NCBI GenBank assembly: GCA_965229525.1
Contig: OZ245886.1
Location: 2,666,001-2,730,000 of the forward strand
Source of the DNA: HXMU1420-13 sp965229525
GTDB taxonomy: Bacteria; Bacteroidota; Rhodothermia; Balneolales; Balneolaceae
Length of the DNA: 64,000 nt
Reading direction: 5' to 3'
The stretch's first letter is position 1. Each line of letters starts with the position of its first letter. The translations under genes and the position numbers were made by a program. Under the pieces are notes generated by a model, which worked only from the letters and a program-made list of their open reading frames with translations, was not told the DNA's origin and searched no databases. Below, piece by piece: positions 7,931 through 18,260 of this stretch.

Positions 7931-10264
7931 CTACCAGGAAAAAGTCGCTGTTTCAGTATTCAGAGTTATGGGTTCATCACCATTCATAAATACTACATCC
8001 CATAATTCGCCATGCTGCTCTACTTTTATTGAATTTTGTTCCCCTGATTTTGAGAAGTAAAAAGAAAAAGTATCCTCCCCAATCTTCACGTTTTCTAAAC
8101 TAGCTTCGTCCCATTGTGAAGGCATTAGTGGTGATAAATAAATAGTATTTTCAGAAGCCATTGGATCAATTCCGAAAAACTGTCGGGTAATTGGAACAGC
8201 AAAAGAATAGATATTCCAAGCCTGTACCATCATCCCATAATCGGGAGAAACTTCATACATCGAACCAGGAAGTGCATAACTGAAAGAACGTACCATTCGC
8301 TGGAGATAGTTTAGTGCCTGATCCGGGCGACCATTATTATTTTCTGCTATAACCTGAACACCGGTTGGAAGTGTCATAACAGCGCCCACATAAGAAAACT
8401 GCTTGGTTCCTGCGAATGAACCATCGTCAGAGCCGGCTGATTCATCCCGATCGATTCCGGTAACAAACATGCCAAATGGATTTACATAGTTTTCTGCAGT
8501 TTCTAATGCGATAAGTGCCTTCTCCGGATCTGCTAAACCAACTTCCATAGGAGTATTTACCACCCAATTATGGTGAACAACAAAAGGTCGCTCTTCATCA
8601 GATGGATTATCCAAAATTGCCTGTTTAGTAGCTCTTAATTCTTCAACTGCCCATGGTTTACCTAAAGTGTCAGCGCGGACGATTGCATCGTCAATTAAAT
8701 GTAACGCTTTTTCGTCGGTGCTGATGAAATCGGCATAAGAGCCGAACTCCTCTGACCAAAACTCATTATTGATCTTCTGCGCTAATTCGCTGGCTTTTTC
8801 ACGGTAATTTGCCGCTAATTCAATTTTACCAAGTTCATCCGCCATGAAAGCTGCATCTACAAAAGCTTTTTGAGTGTACGAGGCCACATCAATCATCTCG
8901 CTGGATAACCCATGAATTTCCATCATTCCATACCCTTCTGGAAAGAGGTTACCATCGGCATCATTTTCAGCTAATAACCAATCCAGCCCTTGCTCAATTT
9001 GAGGGAAATAGGATTCAAGAAACTCGCGATCTCCATTCCACTTGTAAATTTCCCAAATCAGAGTTGCCCACTGCGGAGTTTCGTTGATATTTCCAGGATT
9101 AAATACAGCACCGTTCGTAGACATTTCATGGATAATTCGGCCATTACCATTGGTAACTCTTGATACACTATCGATCATTGCAATGGTGCTATTTACGACT
9201 TCATCCTGGCCAATCATTTGATAGCCTTGCAACGAGTATTCACTATCTACCCCAAAGAGCCATGGATAATCAGGGATGCCTGCACCAATAGCAGTTCCGA
9301 GCTCAGGAATGGTTCGAACGAGCCAGTCTGAATTATACTTTAGCCACTCGAAGGTTTCCTGAAGTTCTTTATCAGGAACAGTTAGTTTAGATTGTTCTTG
9401 AAGCCGCTCATATCTCTTTTTCTTAGCGATAAGAAGGCCATGAGGATCAGCTTTCAAATTTTCGAGAGTTGTTAAGAGTTCTTCTTCATTGTTATAGGAA
9501 CCAGCAATGAAGAATTTCTGGGTATAGACTTCATTAGATTGTATTGTTATTTCATTATATCGTTTAGTTCCTATACTCGTATTATTCTTAGGGTAATTTG
9601 TCTTCCATTCCCCTTCATTTGCTTCTACTTCAGATTCAAATATGGTATACCATGGATTGTTTGAGTCTTTAAACATCCATCCATCATCATCAAGTTGTTG
9701 GAATTCGTCCGGCCCATCTTCCATTTCAGTTCTTTCACCTAGCCATGTAGGGCTTAAATCAGAGGTAGCTTCAAATATAAAGTCGAATGAAATTTCCGCA
9801 TCAGAAAGATTTTTAAATACATACTCGATGATAATTCCTTCTAAATCATCCGGTACATAATTCCACTGCTGAACAGATAACTCCAGCTCGCTTAAATCAA
9901 AATTCAATCGGTTCGCATAAGGGTAATTTGTGAATGACGTAGCATCATCAAGCGTAATTTCAGTACCATCACTGAATGCAAGTGTGGTACTAAAACCATC
10001 CATAAGTTTAATAGGATGATTCCATATTCCACCCATTTCACCGGGAATATGCCAACCAAGAGGAGGGAATGTTCCATTTTGATGACCCACCATATACACC
10101 CGATTACCGGCCGTTACATAAGGAGAATCAAGATATTCTTGCGGTCCGGTAATAGTAGGAGAATCGGCTGTGATTTGCTCAATCTTGGATTGTGGAACAC
10201 TTTGACAAGATATTCCAATGCCAGAAATAAAAAGAATTGTGAAAATTAGACTACTCTTTTTCAT
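7931..10264 (-). CDS. Lipoprotein with six-hairpin glycosidase-like domain (debranching/glucosidase type)
   Basis: A 777-aa protein with a lipoprotein signal (GIGISCQ lipobox at about residues 16-21). An N-terminal beta-sandwich-like half (to about 290) precedes an (alpha/alpha)6-barrel region with PDYPWLFGVDSEYSLQG, RIIHEMSTNGAVFNPGN, ETPQWATLIWEIYKWNGD and AGSDDGSFAGTKQFSYVG. These resemble amylo-alpha-1,6-glucosidase / MGH1-like glycoside hydrolases of the GH63/GH15-like fold. Likely acts on an alpha-linked oligosaccharide at the outer membrane or in the periplasm. I cannot assign the substrate or the catalytic acids with confidence. It lies 5 bp after the beta-propeller lipoprotein gene, so the two are co-transcribed. 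Confidence 0.65.
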   Translation of the reverse strand: MKKSSLIFTILFISGIGISCQSVPQSKIEQITADSPTITGPQEYLDSPYVTAGNRVYMVGHQNGTFPPLGWHIPGEMGGIWNHPIKLMDGFSTTLAFSDGTEITLDDATSFTNYPYANRLNFDLSELELSVQQWNYVPDDLEGIIIEYVFKNLSDAEISFDFIFEATSDLSPTWLGERTEMEDGPDEFQQLDDDGWMFKDSNNPWYTIFESEVEANEGEWKTNYPKNNTSIGTKRYNEITIQSNEVYTQKFFIAGSYNNEEELLTTLENLKADPHGLLIAKKKRYERLQEQSKLTVPDKELQETFEWLKYNSDWLVRTIPELGTAIGAGIPDYPWLFGVDSEYSLQGYQMIGQDEVVNSTIAMIDSVSRVTNGNGRIIHEMSTNGAVFNPGNINETPQWATLIWEIYKWNGDREFLESYFPQIEQGLDWLLAENDADGNLFPEGYGMMEIHGLSSEMIDVASYTQKAFVDAAFMADELGKIELAANYREKASELAQKINNEFWSEEFGSYADFISTDEKALHLIDDAIVRADTLGKPWAVEELRATKQAILDNPSDEERPFVVHHNWVVNTPMEVGLADPEKALIALETAENYVNPFGMFVTGIDRDESAGSDDGSFAGTKQFSYVGAVMTLPTGVQVIAENNNGRPDQALNYLQRMVRSFSYALPGSMYEVSPDYGMMVQAWNIYSFAVPITRQFFGIDPMASENTIYLSPLMPSQWDEASLENVKIGEDTFSFYFSKSGEQNSIKVEQHGELWDVVFMNGDEPITLNTETATFSW

Positions 10265-10269
10265 GTTAA

Positions 10270-11133
10270 TTATTCCTCTACAACAATTGCTAATTTTGTT
10301 CCTGTTGAATTTGCAGCCAGTCTGGAAATGCCGGTTAGATCAAAGTTAGATAGATCAACCAATTCTAGCCAATTGCTATCAGAAGCGATAAAGAGTTTAG
10401 ATCCCAGCCCCATTAAAATTTCACCCGAAGGTAACCAAGCCATATCCTGCGAATCTGAAAGTGTGGAGTGAATAAATTCAGTGCTTTCATTAACAAAATA
10501 GTAGCCAAATATTTCAGGTGCTTCATGTATTGTTTGGATGTAACTAACTGCTTTTGAACCAGGAATTTTATGAAACGATCTGCCTGGATTCTCACCTAAA
10601 ATTGTTTTTTCACCAGTCTCTGAATTATGGATTTGCAAGGTCGATGGTTGATCTTCATTTGCTAAAACAAAACTCAGGTAGGATTCGTCATCAATCCAAA
10701 CGAAATAGCCAATAATTGGATCATCTTCTATAAGAGTCTCTACTCTGGTTTCTACATTGATTTTTCTAAATTCCTGAACACCCTCATTAGTTAAAGAGAT
10801 GAAAGAAATATGATTTCCATCTGGGGTGATGGTCGGTGAATATTCACTACGTTTGGCAGTTTCGGTTACCCAGGTTTTTCCACCAGAACCAATATCATAT
10901 GCAACTAAATCTGTTTCGCCATTGCGATTCGATGTGAAGTAAAGGATTGTTCCATCAGGTGAGAATGAAGGCTGATTATCATAACCCACATTTTGTGATA
11001 CATTCAAAGGGTTGGATAAACTCCAGGTTTCACCATCATTTGATACATCGAATAAATAAACTTCAGTGCCTGTTTGAGCAGTAGAACAACCTAAAAGTAC
11101 AATAGAAATAAACAGAGATAGTAGATAGCGCAT
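10270..11133 (-). CDS. Lipoprotein with TolB/WD40-like (PD40) beta-propeller
   Basis: A 287-aa protein with a lipobox (SIVLLGCSTAQ, Cys about residue 16) and PD40-type repeats such as QPSFSPDGTILYFTSNRNGETDL and YSPTITPDGNHISFIS. Such propellers occur in TolB and in exported proteins that bind partners or oligosaccharides; no catalytic function is suggested. First gene of a two-gene unit with the glycosidase-like lipoprotein. Confidence 0.7.
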   Translation of the reverse strand: MRYLLSLFISIVLLGCSTAQTGTEVYLFDVSNDGETWSLSNPLNVSQNVGYDNQPSFSPDGTILYFTSNRNGETDLVAYDIGSGGKTWVTETAKRSEYSPTITPDGNHISFISLTNEGVQEFRKINVETRVETLIEDDPIIGYFVWIDDESYLSFVLANEDQPSTLQIHNSETGEKTILGENPGRSFHKIPGSKAVSYIQTIHEAPEIFGYYFVNESTEFIHSTLSDSQDMAWLPSGEILMGLGSKLFIASDSNWLELVDLSNFDLTGISRLAANSTGTKLAIVVEE

Positions 11134-11172
11134 AATTCATTTTTTAGGTTGAATCTACCAAAACAAAGCCAT

Positions 11173-11205
11173 AAAAAAAGTCCCACACCTTCTAAAGTGC
11201 AGGAC
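11173..11205 (-). terminator. Terminator of the giant 5'-nucleotidase gene (minus strand)
   Basis: On the minus strand, GTCCTGCAC pairs with GTGTGGGAC (11197-11205 with 11180-11188, including two G-T pairs), followed by seven T residues (complement of 11173-11179). It lies about 50 bp past the 5'-nucleotidase stop and before the next minus-strand gene. Confidence 0.75.
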
Positions 11206-11255
11206 CTCTGAAACAAAGCTACAACTTAGCTTTACTCACATGATTGATTAAAGGC

Positions 11256-14200
11256 TTACTTTATTAGCATCATTTTCTTAGTACTAACAAAAGAGCCAGC
11301 CTGAATACGGTAGATATACATACCACTTGCAAGGCTACTAGCATCGAACTTAACGGCGTGATAGCCAGCTTCCATTTTACCTTCAACTAGCGTCATTACT
11401 TTCTGGCCAAGCATATTGTAAATCGTAAGATTTACTTCAGCAGCATTTGGTAATGCGAACGATATATTAGTAGATGGGTTAAATGGATTTGGATAGTTTT
11501 GCTCAAGAGCAAAAGTACCAGGTAAGCTAGGATCTAATTCACCGTTTACAGGAAGTTCGTCTGTAAGAGAAATTCTACCGGTACCATCAACTGGATACTG
11601 TGCAGCTGTAATTAAACCGCCAAGACCACCTTCCTCAATAGGGGCTTCAAGGTAGTTAAATAATGTTTGCTGATAGGTTACGCCAAGAAGTGTTAGATCG
11701 TTTGTTTCGTTGAATGGATACTGATCACCACCACGAGCTGTAAAGTCAGCCGTGGCCAGGTTCACCGTTGGTGCACCATCAGCAATTTGGCCATCAACTA
11801 TTATTGGAGTTCCATCATCAAGTGTAACATCAATTATTCGTTCTCCAATAAACTCAATTTCACCATTATCACCATATGTTAAAGGATCAAGTGTGGCATT
11901 ATATGTGAAGGAAAAGCCTGCAACCTGAGCATAACGACCTGTTCCACTTCCTTGCCTTTGAGGTATGCCTTCACTATCAAGAATAATTCTTGAAACAGCA
12001 TTCTCAAGGATAAGCTTTAGTTGAGAAGGTGTGATATTTTCAACAACTGTAAGGAAGTTTAAGAAAGACAGAATATCAAAGGTATTTAGCTCAGAGATAT
12101 TACCGGCTGGAATTTCACCATTTCTGATACCACCGCCATTGGCAATTGCTATTTCAGGAATCGGAGCTCCGAATTGAGCTGCTAATTGCTCTGCTTGCCA
12201 CAAATATGCATCGGTAACTATGTTCCCCGTGTTAGTCTCACGAGATCGAAGAATATTACTTGTTCCCTGAAGGGGCACTTCTGATACAGCAATTACATTT
12301 TCTGCAAGTGCTGATAGTCCTTCAGCTACAGGATCAACAACGTTCTCCTGAAGGAATTGATCCGGTTCAACTGCATCTGTGTTATCACCACCAGCTACGC
12401 GGATTGGGCCAGATTCGTCTAAAATCTCGGTAACAACCCCATTTTCGTCAAATTTAACTACTAATTGACCTAAGTAACTGTAGTTTCCAGCTGTTGATAC
12501 AATAGGAATTTGAACATCATCTAAATCTGGTGCAAAGATAGGATATGGAGCTTCAGCTTCATCACCTGGAACTAATAGGTCGCCATCGTTTGCAAGAAGG
12601 TCGTCACCACCACCGGCGATCATAATGTCTAACCCTCGTAGTTGAGTAGCTAGTAATGAGTCTTCTTCAACACCTTGAAGATGAGAAATCAACACAATTT
12701 TATTGATACCTTCAGCAGTTAAGGCATCTATTTGAGCCTGTACTGCGGTAGCAACATCAGTATCCACTTCCACATTACCTGTAGAAGAAATGAATGGTAA
12801 GTTTGGAGTAATAGCTCCAATTACACCAACATGATCACCATTTACTTCGAAGACTGCAGCTGCACCCAACTTGCCTTCGGTTTCGAGAGCTGAAAGAGCT
12901 TCATTTGCCGAAACATCAATATTTGCGCTTAAAAATACGCTTTCTACATTATCGATGAATTCCGCAGCAAAGTCAGGACCTAAATCAAAGTCGTGGTTAC
13001 CGAGTGAAAGTGCATCGTAACCGATAGCATCAACGGCAATTGCATCGTACAGTATCGAATCATTCAAGCCAACCGTGAATTCAGGGCTAGGTAGGAAGTT
13101 ATCACCAGATGATAACATTAATACACCACGGCTCATCGCCTGATTAGCTGAACGAGTATTTTCTACAACGGTTTTAAACCGTGCAACACCACCAAAGTCT
13201 TCACTGCCACTTCCTAGATTTACAAGCTGAGACTCGCCATCATTGTTGTGTAGAAGAGCTAATGTAAATCCTGTTTGAAGATCTGCAGGAGTGGAGGGTA
13301 CGAGTTGATAATCATTTCTGAATGAGCCGATAACTCCAATGTATGTGAACTCACCAGAAGGTATAGGTGTATCAACTACATTGGCTGATTCACCTGTGCT
13401 ACTAGTCTGAATTCTTAATGTCATGGTTCCGGTACCATCAGTCACGTCATAATTAGTGCCTGATTGGAATTCAGTATCTGAAGTATTTATTGTTAAGCCT
13501 GGAACAGCAACTAGTGCATTTTCGTACACTTCCCCATTTGTTGTTAATTCCTCGACGTCAACAGTTACCGGAGCTGGAAGTGATACACCTCTTTCAACAA
13601 CTCTGAACGACAGATCGCCAGCAATTTCCATTAAATCATTGAATGGTGAGATTTCACCAACAACCTGAACATAGTCACCTGGTTTCACAGCTCCAGCTTC
13701 CACAGAGTCGCGAAATTCACCGCCAAAACTAAATATTGCAGTTGCAGCAGTTTCGTCTTGAATTCGTGCAATAGCTCCAGCCGCACGAGTGATTACACCT
13801 TCAACCCCAACCAGTTTACCATCCGCTAATTGATTTGCATCAATGATATCAAGGATGGGATATGCGTTAATTCTACCTTCGCCACTTTCGGGATAGTCAT
13901 TTTCAGAAATTAATCCTTCAAGACCACCTTCTGTAGCTGAAGATGTGATATAGTTAAATAGTGCTTGTTGATAGGTTACACCTAGGAGAGTAAGTGCATT
14001 GGTTTCGTTAAATGGATATTGATCGCCACCACGAGCTGTAAAATCTGCAGTTGCAAGATTAACATTTGGGGCACCTTCAACCACTTCTCCGAAATCTACA
14101 ATCTTTGTTCCATCATCTAAAGTTAGATCTAAGATTCTAGAACCTGGATAATCAATGTTTCCAGCTTCGTCGAATGTCAGAGGATCTTCTTCAGGAAGAT

Positions 14201-17200
14201 ATTTTATGCTAAAACCTGCAACCTGAGCAAATCGGCCAGTTCCACTTCCTGATCGCTGTACTTCAAGTGTATCGTCAAGAATTATTCTGGAGACTGCATT
14301 CTCCATAATCAGTTTGAATTGTGAAGGAGTAATGTCTTCCACTACGGTAATGAAGTTTAAGAATGGAAGCATGTCGAAAGTGTCTAACTCGGTGATATCG
14401 CCCGCAGGGATTTCGCTATCGTTTCTGATACCGCCACCATTTGCAACAGCCACATCAACATTAGGTGCACCAAAGCTAGCCGCCAACTGATTTGCTTGCC
14501 ATAAGAACGCATCAGCAATCAAGTTGCCCTGGTTCGTTTCACGAGCACGGATGTCGTTACGCTCCGCGTCAAGAATTACTTCCGATGTAGCAATTACGTT
14601 ATTAGCTAGAGCATCAAGTCCAGCAAGTACAGGCTCGACTACGTTTTCTTGTAAGAAAGGGTCAGCTTCAACACCATCGGGCAAGGAGGCATTAGCAACT
14701 CGTATTGGACCTGATTCATCTGATACAGCGGTTACCATACCATTCATATCGAAGTCAACTATTAGTTGACCTAAGTAGGTATACTCGCCGGGACCAGTAA
14801 CGATTAGAACTTCGTTTCCTTCAGAATCCATAGCCGTTAATGGATATGCACCAGAAGCTTCATCACCTGGAATTAATAAATCGCCATCGTTTGCAAGCAA
14901 TTCATCTCCACCACCAGCGATCATGATGTCAATACCGGTAAGCTCAGTAGCTAATAGTGAATCTTCTTCTACACCTTGAAGGTGAGAAATCAAGATAATT
15001 TTATTGATACCTTCACCTTCCAAAGCATCAACTTCTGCCTGAACAGCAGCAGCGACATCCTGAAGAACCACAACATCACCGGGAGAAGAAATGAATGGTA
15101 GATTTGGTGTGATTGCACCTACAATTCCAATTTCCTGTCCATTTACATTAACAATTGTACTCTTAGCAAGCTCACCAGCAGTTTCAAGTGCAGAAAGGTT
15201 TGTATTTGCTGAAACATCTAAGTTTGCACTTAAGAAAGGGGCATCAACAAAAGAGATGAACTCTGCTGCTAAATCGGGACCAAAATCGAAATCATGGTTA
15301 CCAAGTGAAAGGGCATCATATCCAATTTCATCAACTGCGATGGCATCGTAGAAAATACCGTCATTTTCACCAACGGTATATTCCGGACCAGCCAGGAAGT
15401 TGTCTCCAGAAGAAAGCATCAACACCCCATTACCCATGGTTTGGTTCATTGATCGTGTTTGTTCAACAAGTGTTTTGAAACGAGCTACTCCTCCAAATTC
15501 CTCACCATCCTCTACAATACCAGCGATTTGAGATTCGCCATCATTATTATGAAGTACAGCTAATGTAAATCCAGTTTGGATATCAGTTGATAGACTTGGC
15601 ACCAGTTGGTAAGTACCATTGAATTCACCAACTATACCCACATAATTGAATTCACCAATTGGTATTGTATTTCCAATGATGTTTTGTGATTCACCTGTAG
15701 ATGTTGTTTGAACACGTAAAGGTACATTTGCACCAGTTCCATCGTTAATGGTATAAGTTGTACCTGACTGAAACTCAGTATCGGTTGTTGTAAATGTTAA
15801 GCCAGTAACAGCAACGAGCGTATTTTCGAATGACTGACCGTCAGCTGCAATATCAGCTAAAGTAACCGGAGTTGGATTTGGGAGTGTATTATTTCTGCTT
15901 GCAACGATCACTTCAACTGGTCCTGTAATTTGCTCCAGACCATTAAAAGCGCCTCGCTCACCAGAAACCCACACATAATCGCCAGGAGCAATCACACCTG
16001 CATCTACAGAATCACCTAATGCAGATGGCAAGAAAACTGCAATTCCGCCAGTAGCATCTTGAACTCTCATTAAACGACCAGCAGCTCGAGTTACAACACC
16101 TTGAATTGCAACAGGAACATCATCGGACGGATTTAAGGCAAGTACATCCTCAATACTGGTAGTAATTGCATAGGTTAGTATAGAACCAGTAACCTCATTT
16201 GCGATAACTGCTAAAGGTACACCAACTGGGCTATCAGAAGAATTTATATATGTTATGTCTTCAGGTGCCGAGGCAACAACAGCTTCTAAGATATCAGGAG
16301 TGTTATTGTCATCTTCATCAAACGCAATATTGAAGTTTCTAGCATTCGTATAAGTAACAAATTCAGGTGCGGTTGGATCTGTGATGTTGTAGACCATAAT
16401 CCCACCAACACGCTCTAGAGCGATGAATGCGTAAGTGGTTCCAGCAAAGTCAACTACTGTGATTGCTTCAGGTTCTGGACCTTTATCATCTGAACGACTA
16501 TCGAAAGAATCGTTTTCTGAATTTGTTGAGTTGAAATTATTTGGAAGATATTCGGCAGTGATTTCTTCGAACTCTGCACCACTATCCCATACCTGCTCAC
16601 CTGTTGACGCATTCCAGATAGAGAATGAACGAGCACCATAAGAATAAAGCTCATCAAACATTGGATCTGCGAAAAGCTGACCTCTAATTGCACCGCCAGG
16701 TTGACCTACTGTATGAGTATTTACGTACAGTGAAATTTCATCTTCAAATAAAGCAGATTGCATCTCTGCCACGAAAGCCGCGAAAGATGCATCTGCTTCA
16801 GACCACTCTCCCGTAATGGTAGTCACACCGCTTGTGTCTGTTGAAACTTGAGTATCAGCATCAGTTAATATGTTAAAAACAACACCACCGTTTTGGCCAC
16901 CTACGGCATTGTGGAAATGCATTGCAGTTACATCGTCGGTGTTATCAGCCGTTGTTAAAGTATCATTGCCATTGAATGCATTGAAATCAAGACCTTCGAA
17001 AGTCATTGTGAAAGTCAAAGATTGGTTGGCAACCGAGTATTCAAACTCACCTAAACCAGTGCCACGGTTATCACCTCCAGAAACTTCTTGTGCTGAGTCA
17101 GCTTCCATGAGGAAGAATAAAGTTTCTGTATTCATGCCTAATGTAGAGGTGGTTCTAAGGCGACCTAGATGTTCATCTTCAAGGATATTTGGATCTGTAA

Positions 17201-18206
17201 AAATGGAGGTATTAATTCTGAAATCACCCATTCTATGCTCTTCAGAAAAGCCATTGTAATCGCGAGCGTCACCTTCGTTAGCTGTAAGAATGTAAGTTGT
17301 ACCATTTACTGTGTAGTTTGCAATAGCATCTGGTTGATACATTCCTTTTACTGGCCAGTTTGTGATATTAATCATGTCATCACGGTTACTTGCATCAAGC
17401 TCATTACCTAACGCTGAATGATCTTTAAACCCTAGAGGATAAATATCAGTAACTGTGGAAGTTGCGATATCAACAACTGCAATAGCGTTGTTTTCTTGAA
17501 GAGCAACATAAGCTGTAGTGTTATCCTCAGAAATTGAAATGTACTCAGGTTCTAAATCTTGCTCGAAAGTTGCCCCTGGGCCAAAAATTCTTAAACCAGC
17601 TGCAACTAGTGAAGCTGAATCAGCTGAGATTGCCGTGAACGTAGCAGTAGTAGGTGTTGCACCAGCAATCCCACCAGAAATATCTATAATGGTGATTGAA
17701 CCTTCCGGATCAACATCGTAATCGTCATTAGGCTCTCCTTCATTGGCTGCAATAACGAAATCACCATTCGGTGAGAATGTCACCATATCAGGTAATGCAC
17801 CAGCTGCTTTAGTGGCAATATGAGTGACATCAGCGGCATTGAAAAATTCAATAGTACCTGGATCTGTTGCCGGATCGGCTTGAACAGCTACGGCAACTAT
17901 CCCATTGTAAACAGCAACACTGTTCACACCATCACCATAGATACTCATATCGATTGAAGTGATTAGTGTAGGTTCGGCAGGATCGCTAAGATCTAAAACA
18001 ACGATTGTATTTTGATCGGCATTTGTAAAGAATAATCTTTGTGAAGCTGCATCATAGGCTGAAATTTCAGCTGCGCCTTCATCAAAGATACCGGTTTGAT
18101 ATTGCCCGATTAGATCTAGAGTTACCTCTGTATCTTGTGCGAACAAACCCGATAAGGACATCCCAAATACTGCTAAGAATAGCAGTCGAATAGTATATTT
18201 CTTCAT
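11256..18206 (-). CDS. Giant T9SS-exported protein: choice-of-anchor I propeller with inserted CHRD domain and two 5'-nucleotidase modules
   Basis: A 2316-aa surface enzyme. Order: signal peptide (1-23, GLFAQ); choice-of-anchor I beta-propeller (about 30-670), with a CHRD-type segment (about 383-514: AMHFHNA, NTHTVGQPGGAIRGQLF) inserted into it; OB-fold (about 690-870); UshA-like calcineurin phosphoesterase plus 5'-nucleotidase C-terminal domain (about 875-1450); a second OB plus 5'-nucleotidase set (about 1455-2215); T9SS sorting domain (about 2226-2316, LEQNYPNPFNPST). Each phosphoesterase keeps SSGDNF, SLGNHDFD, ISHLQG and the ANGGGIRN substrate motif. In both, the first metal motif is D-G-E rather than D-x-H, and GH-x-H is replaced by AGGGDELLAN or a close variant. 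It likely hydrolyses extracellular nucleotides to release phosphate. Divergent from the nuclease gene and preceded by Pho-box-like repeats. Confidence 0.85.
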   Translation of the reverse strand: MKKYTIRLLFLAVFGMSLSGLFAQDTEVTLDLIGQYQTGIFDEGAAEISAYDAASQRLFFTNADQNTIVVLDLSDPAEPTLITSIDMSIYGDGVNSVAVYNGIVAVAVQADPATDPGTIEFFNAADVTHIATKAAGALPDMVTFSPNGDFVIAANEGEPNDDYDVDPEGSITIIDISGGIAGATPTTATFTAISADSASLVAAGLRIFGPGATFEQDLEPEYISISEDNTTAYVALQENNAIAVVDIATSTVTDIYPLGFKDHSALGNELDASNRDDMINITNWPVKGMYQPDAIANYTVNGTTYILTANEGDARDYNGFSEEHRMGDFRINTSIFTDPNILEDEHLGRLRTTSTLGMNTETLFFLMEADSAQEVSGGDNRGTGLGEFEYSVANQSLTFTMTFEGLDFNAFNGNDTLTTADNTDDVTAMHFHNAVGGQNGGVVFNILTDADTQVSTDTSGVTTITGEWSEADASFAAFVAEMQSALFEDEISLYVNTHTVGQPGGAIRGQLFADPMFDELYSYGARSFSIWNASTGEQVWDSGAEFEEITAEYLPNNFNSTNSENDSFDSRSDDKGPEPEAITVVDFAGTTYAFIALERVGGIMVYNITDPTAPEFVTYTNARNFNIAFDEDDNNTPDILEAVVASAPEDITYINSSDSPVGVPLAVIANEVTGSILTYAITTSIEDVLALNPSDDVPVAIQGVVTRAAGRLMRVQDATGGIAVFLPSALGDSVDAGVIAPGDYVWVSGERGAFNGLEQITGPVEVIVASRNNTLPNPTPVTLADIAADGQSFENTLVAVTGLTFTTTDTEFQSGTTYTINDGTGANVPLRVQTTSTGESQNIIGNTIPIGEFNYVGIVGEFNGTYQLVPSLSTDIQTGFTLAVLHNNDGESQIAGIVEDGEEFGGVARFKTLVEQTRSMNQTMGNGVLMLSSGDNFLAGPEYTVGENDGIFYDAIAVDEIGYDALSLGNHDFDFGPDLAAEFISFVDAPFLSANLDVSANTNLSALETAGELAKSTIVNVNGQEIGIVGAITPNLPFISSPGDVVVLQDVAAAVQAEVDALEGEGINKIILISHLQGVEEDSLLATELTGIDIMIAGGGDELLANDGDLLIPGDEASGAYPLTAMDSEGNEVLIVTGPGEYTYLGQLIVDFDMNGMVTAVSDESGPIRVANASLPDGVEADPFLQENVVEPVLAGLDALANNVIATSEVILDAERNDIRARETNQGNLIADAFLWQANQLAASFGAPNVDVAVANGGGIRNDSEIPAGDITELDTFDMLPFLNFITVVEDITPSQFKLIMENAVSRIILDDTLEVQRSGSGTGRFAQVAGFSIKYLPEEDPLTFDEAGNIDYPGSRILDLTLDDGTKIVDFGEVVEGAPNVNLATADFTARGGDQYPFNETNALTLLGVTYQQALFNYITSSATEGGLEGLISENDYPESGEGRINAYPILDIIDANQLADGKLVGVEGVITRAAGAIARIQDETAATAIFSFGGEFRDSVEAGAVKPGDYVQVVGEISPFNDLMEIAGDLSFRVVERGVSLPAPVTVDVEELTTNGEVYENALVAVPGLTINTSDTEFQSGTNYDVTDGTGTMTLRIQTSSTGESANVVDTPIPSGEFTYIGVIGSFRNDYQLVPSTPADLQTGFTLALLHNNDGESQLVNLGSGSEDFGGVARFKTVVENTRSANQAMSRGVLMLSSGDNFLPSPEFTVGLNDSILYDAIAVDAIGYDALSLGNHDFDLGPDFAAEFIDNVESVFLSANIDVSANEALSALETEGKLGAAAVFEVNGDHVGVIGAITPNLPFISSTGNVEVDTDVATAVQAQIDALTAEGINKIVLISHLQGVEEDSLLATQLRGLDIMIAGGGDDLLANDGDLLVPGDEAEAPYPIFAPDLDDVQIPIVSTAGNYSYLGQLVVKFDENGVVTEILDESGPIRVAGGDNTDAVEPDQFLQENVVDPVAEGLSALAENVIAVSEVPLQGTSNILRSRETNTGNIVTDAYLWQAEQLAAQFGAPIPEIAIANGGGIRNGEIPAGNISELNTFDILSFLNFLTVVENITPSQLKLILENAVSRIILDSEGIPQRQGSGTGRYAQVAGFSFTYNATLDPLTYGDNGEIEFIGERIIDVTLDDGTPIIVDGQIADGAPTVNLATADFTARGGDQYPFNETNDLTLLGVTYQQTLFNYLEAPIEEGGLGGLITAAQYPVDGTGRISLTDELPVNGELDPSLPGTFALEQNYPNPFNPSTNISFALPNAAEVNLTIYNMLGQKVMTLVEGKMEAGYHAVKFDASSLASGMYIYRIQAGSFVSTKKMMLIK
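11560..13855 (-). repeat. Intragenic duplication, unit 2: OB-fold plus 5'-nucleotidase
   Basis: Second copy, about residues 1452-2215, with the same motif order (VITRAAG, LHNNDGES, LGNHDFD, AGGGDDLLAN, ANGGGIRN, TARGGDQYPF). Borders are approximate. Confidence 0.85.
13856..16155 (-). repeat. Intragenic duplication, unit 1: OB-fold plus 5'-nucleotidase
   Basis: Encodes about residues 685-1451. It aligns throughout with unit 2 at an offset of 2,301 bp (767 codons), measured between the LHNNDGES motifs. The copies are clearly diverged, so this is an old duplication. Borders are approximate. Confidence 0.85.
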
Positions 18207-18260
18207 TAGTTAGGTTTGATTAATTAAGGGTTATGAAGTCCAGCAGAATCCGAACCTAAC

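Noticed and set aside
16870..17259. Antisense 129-codon ORF inside the giant 5'-nucleotidase gene
   Set aside because: Lies wholly opposite a well-supported coding region; composition is Ser/Pro-rich as expected of a shadow frame.
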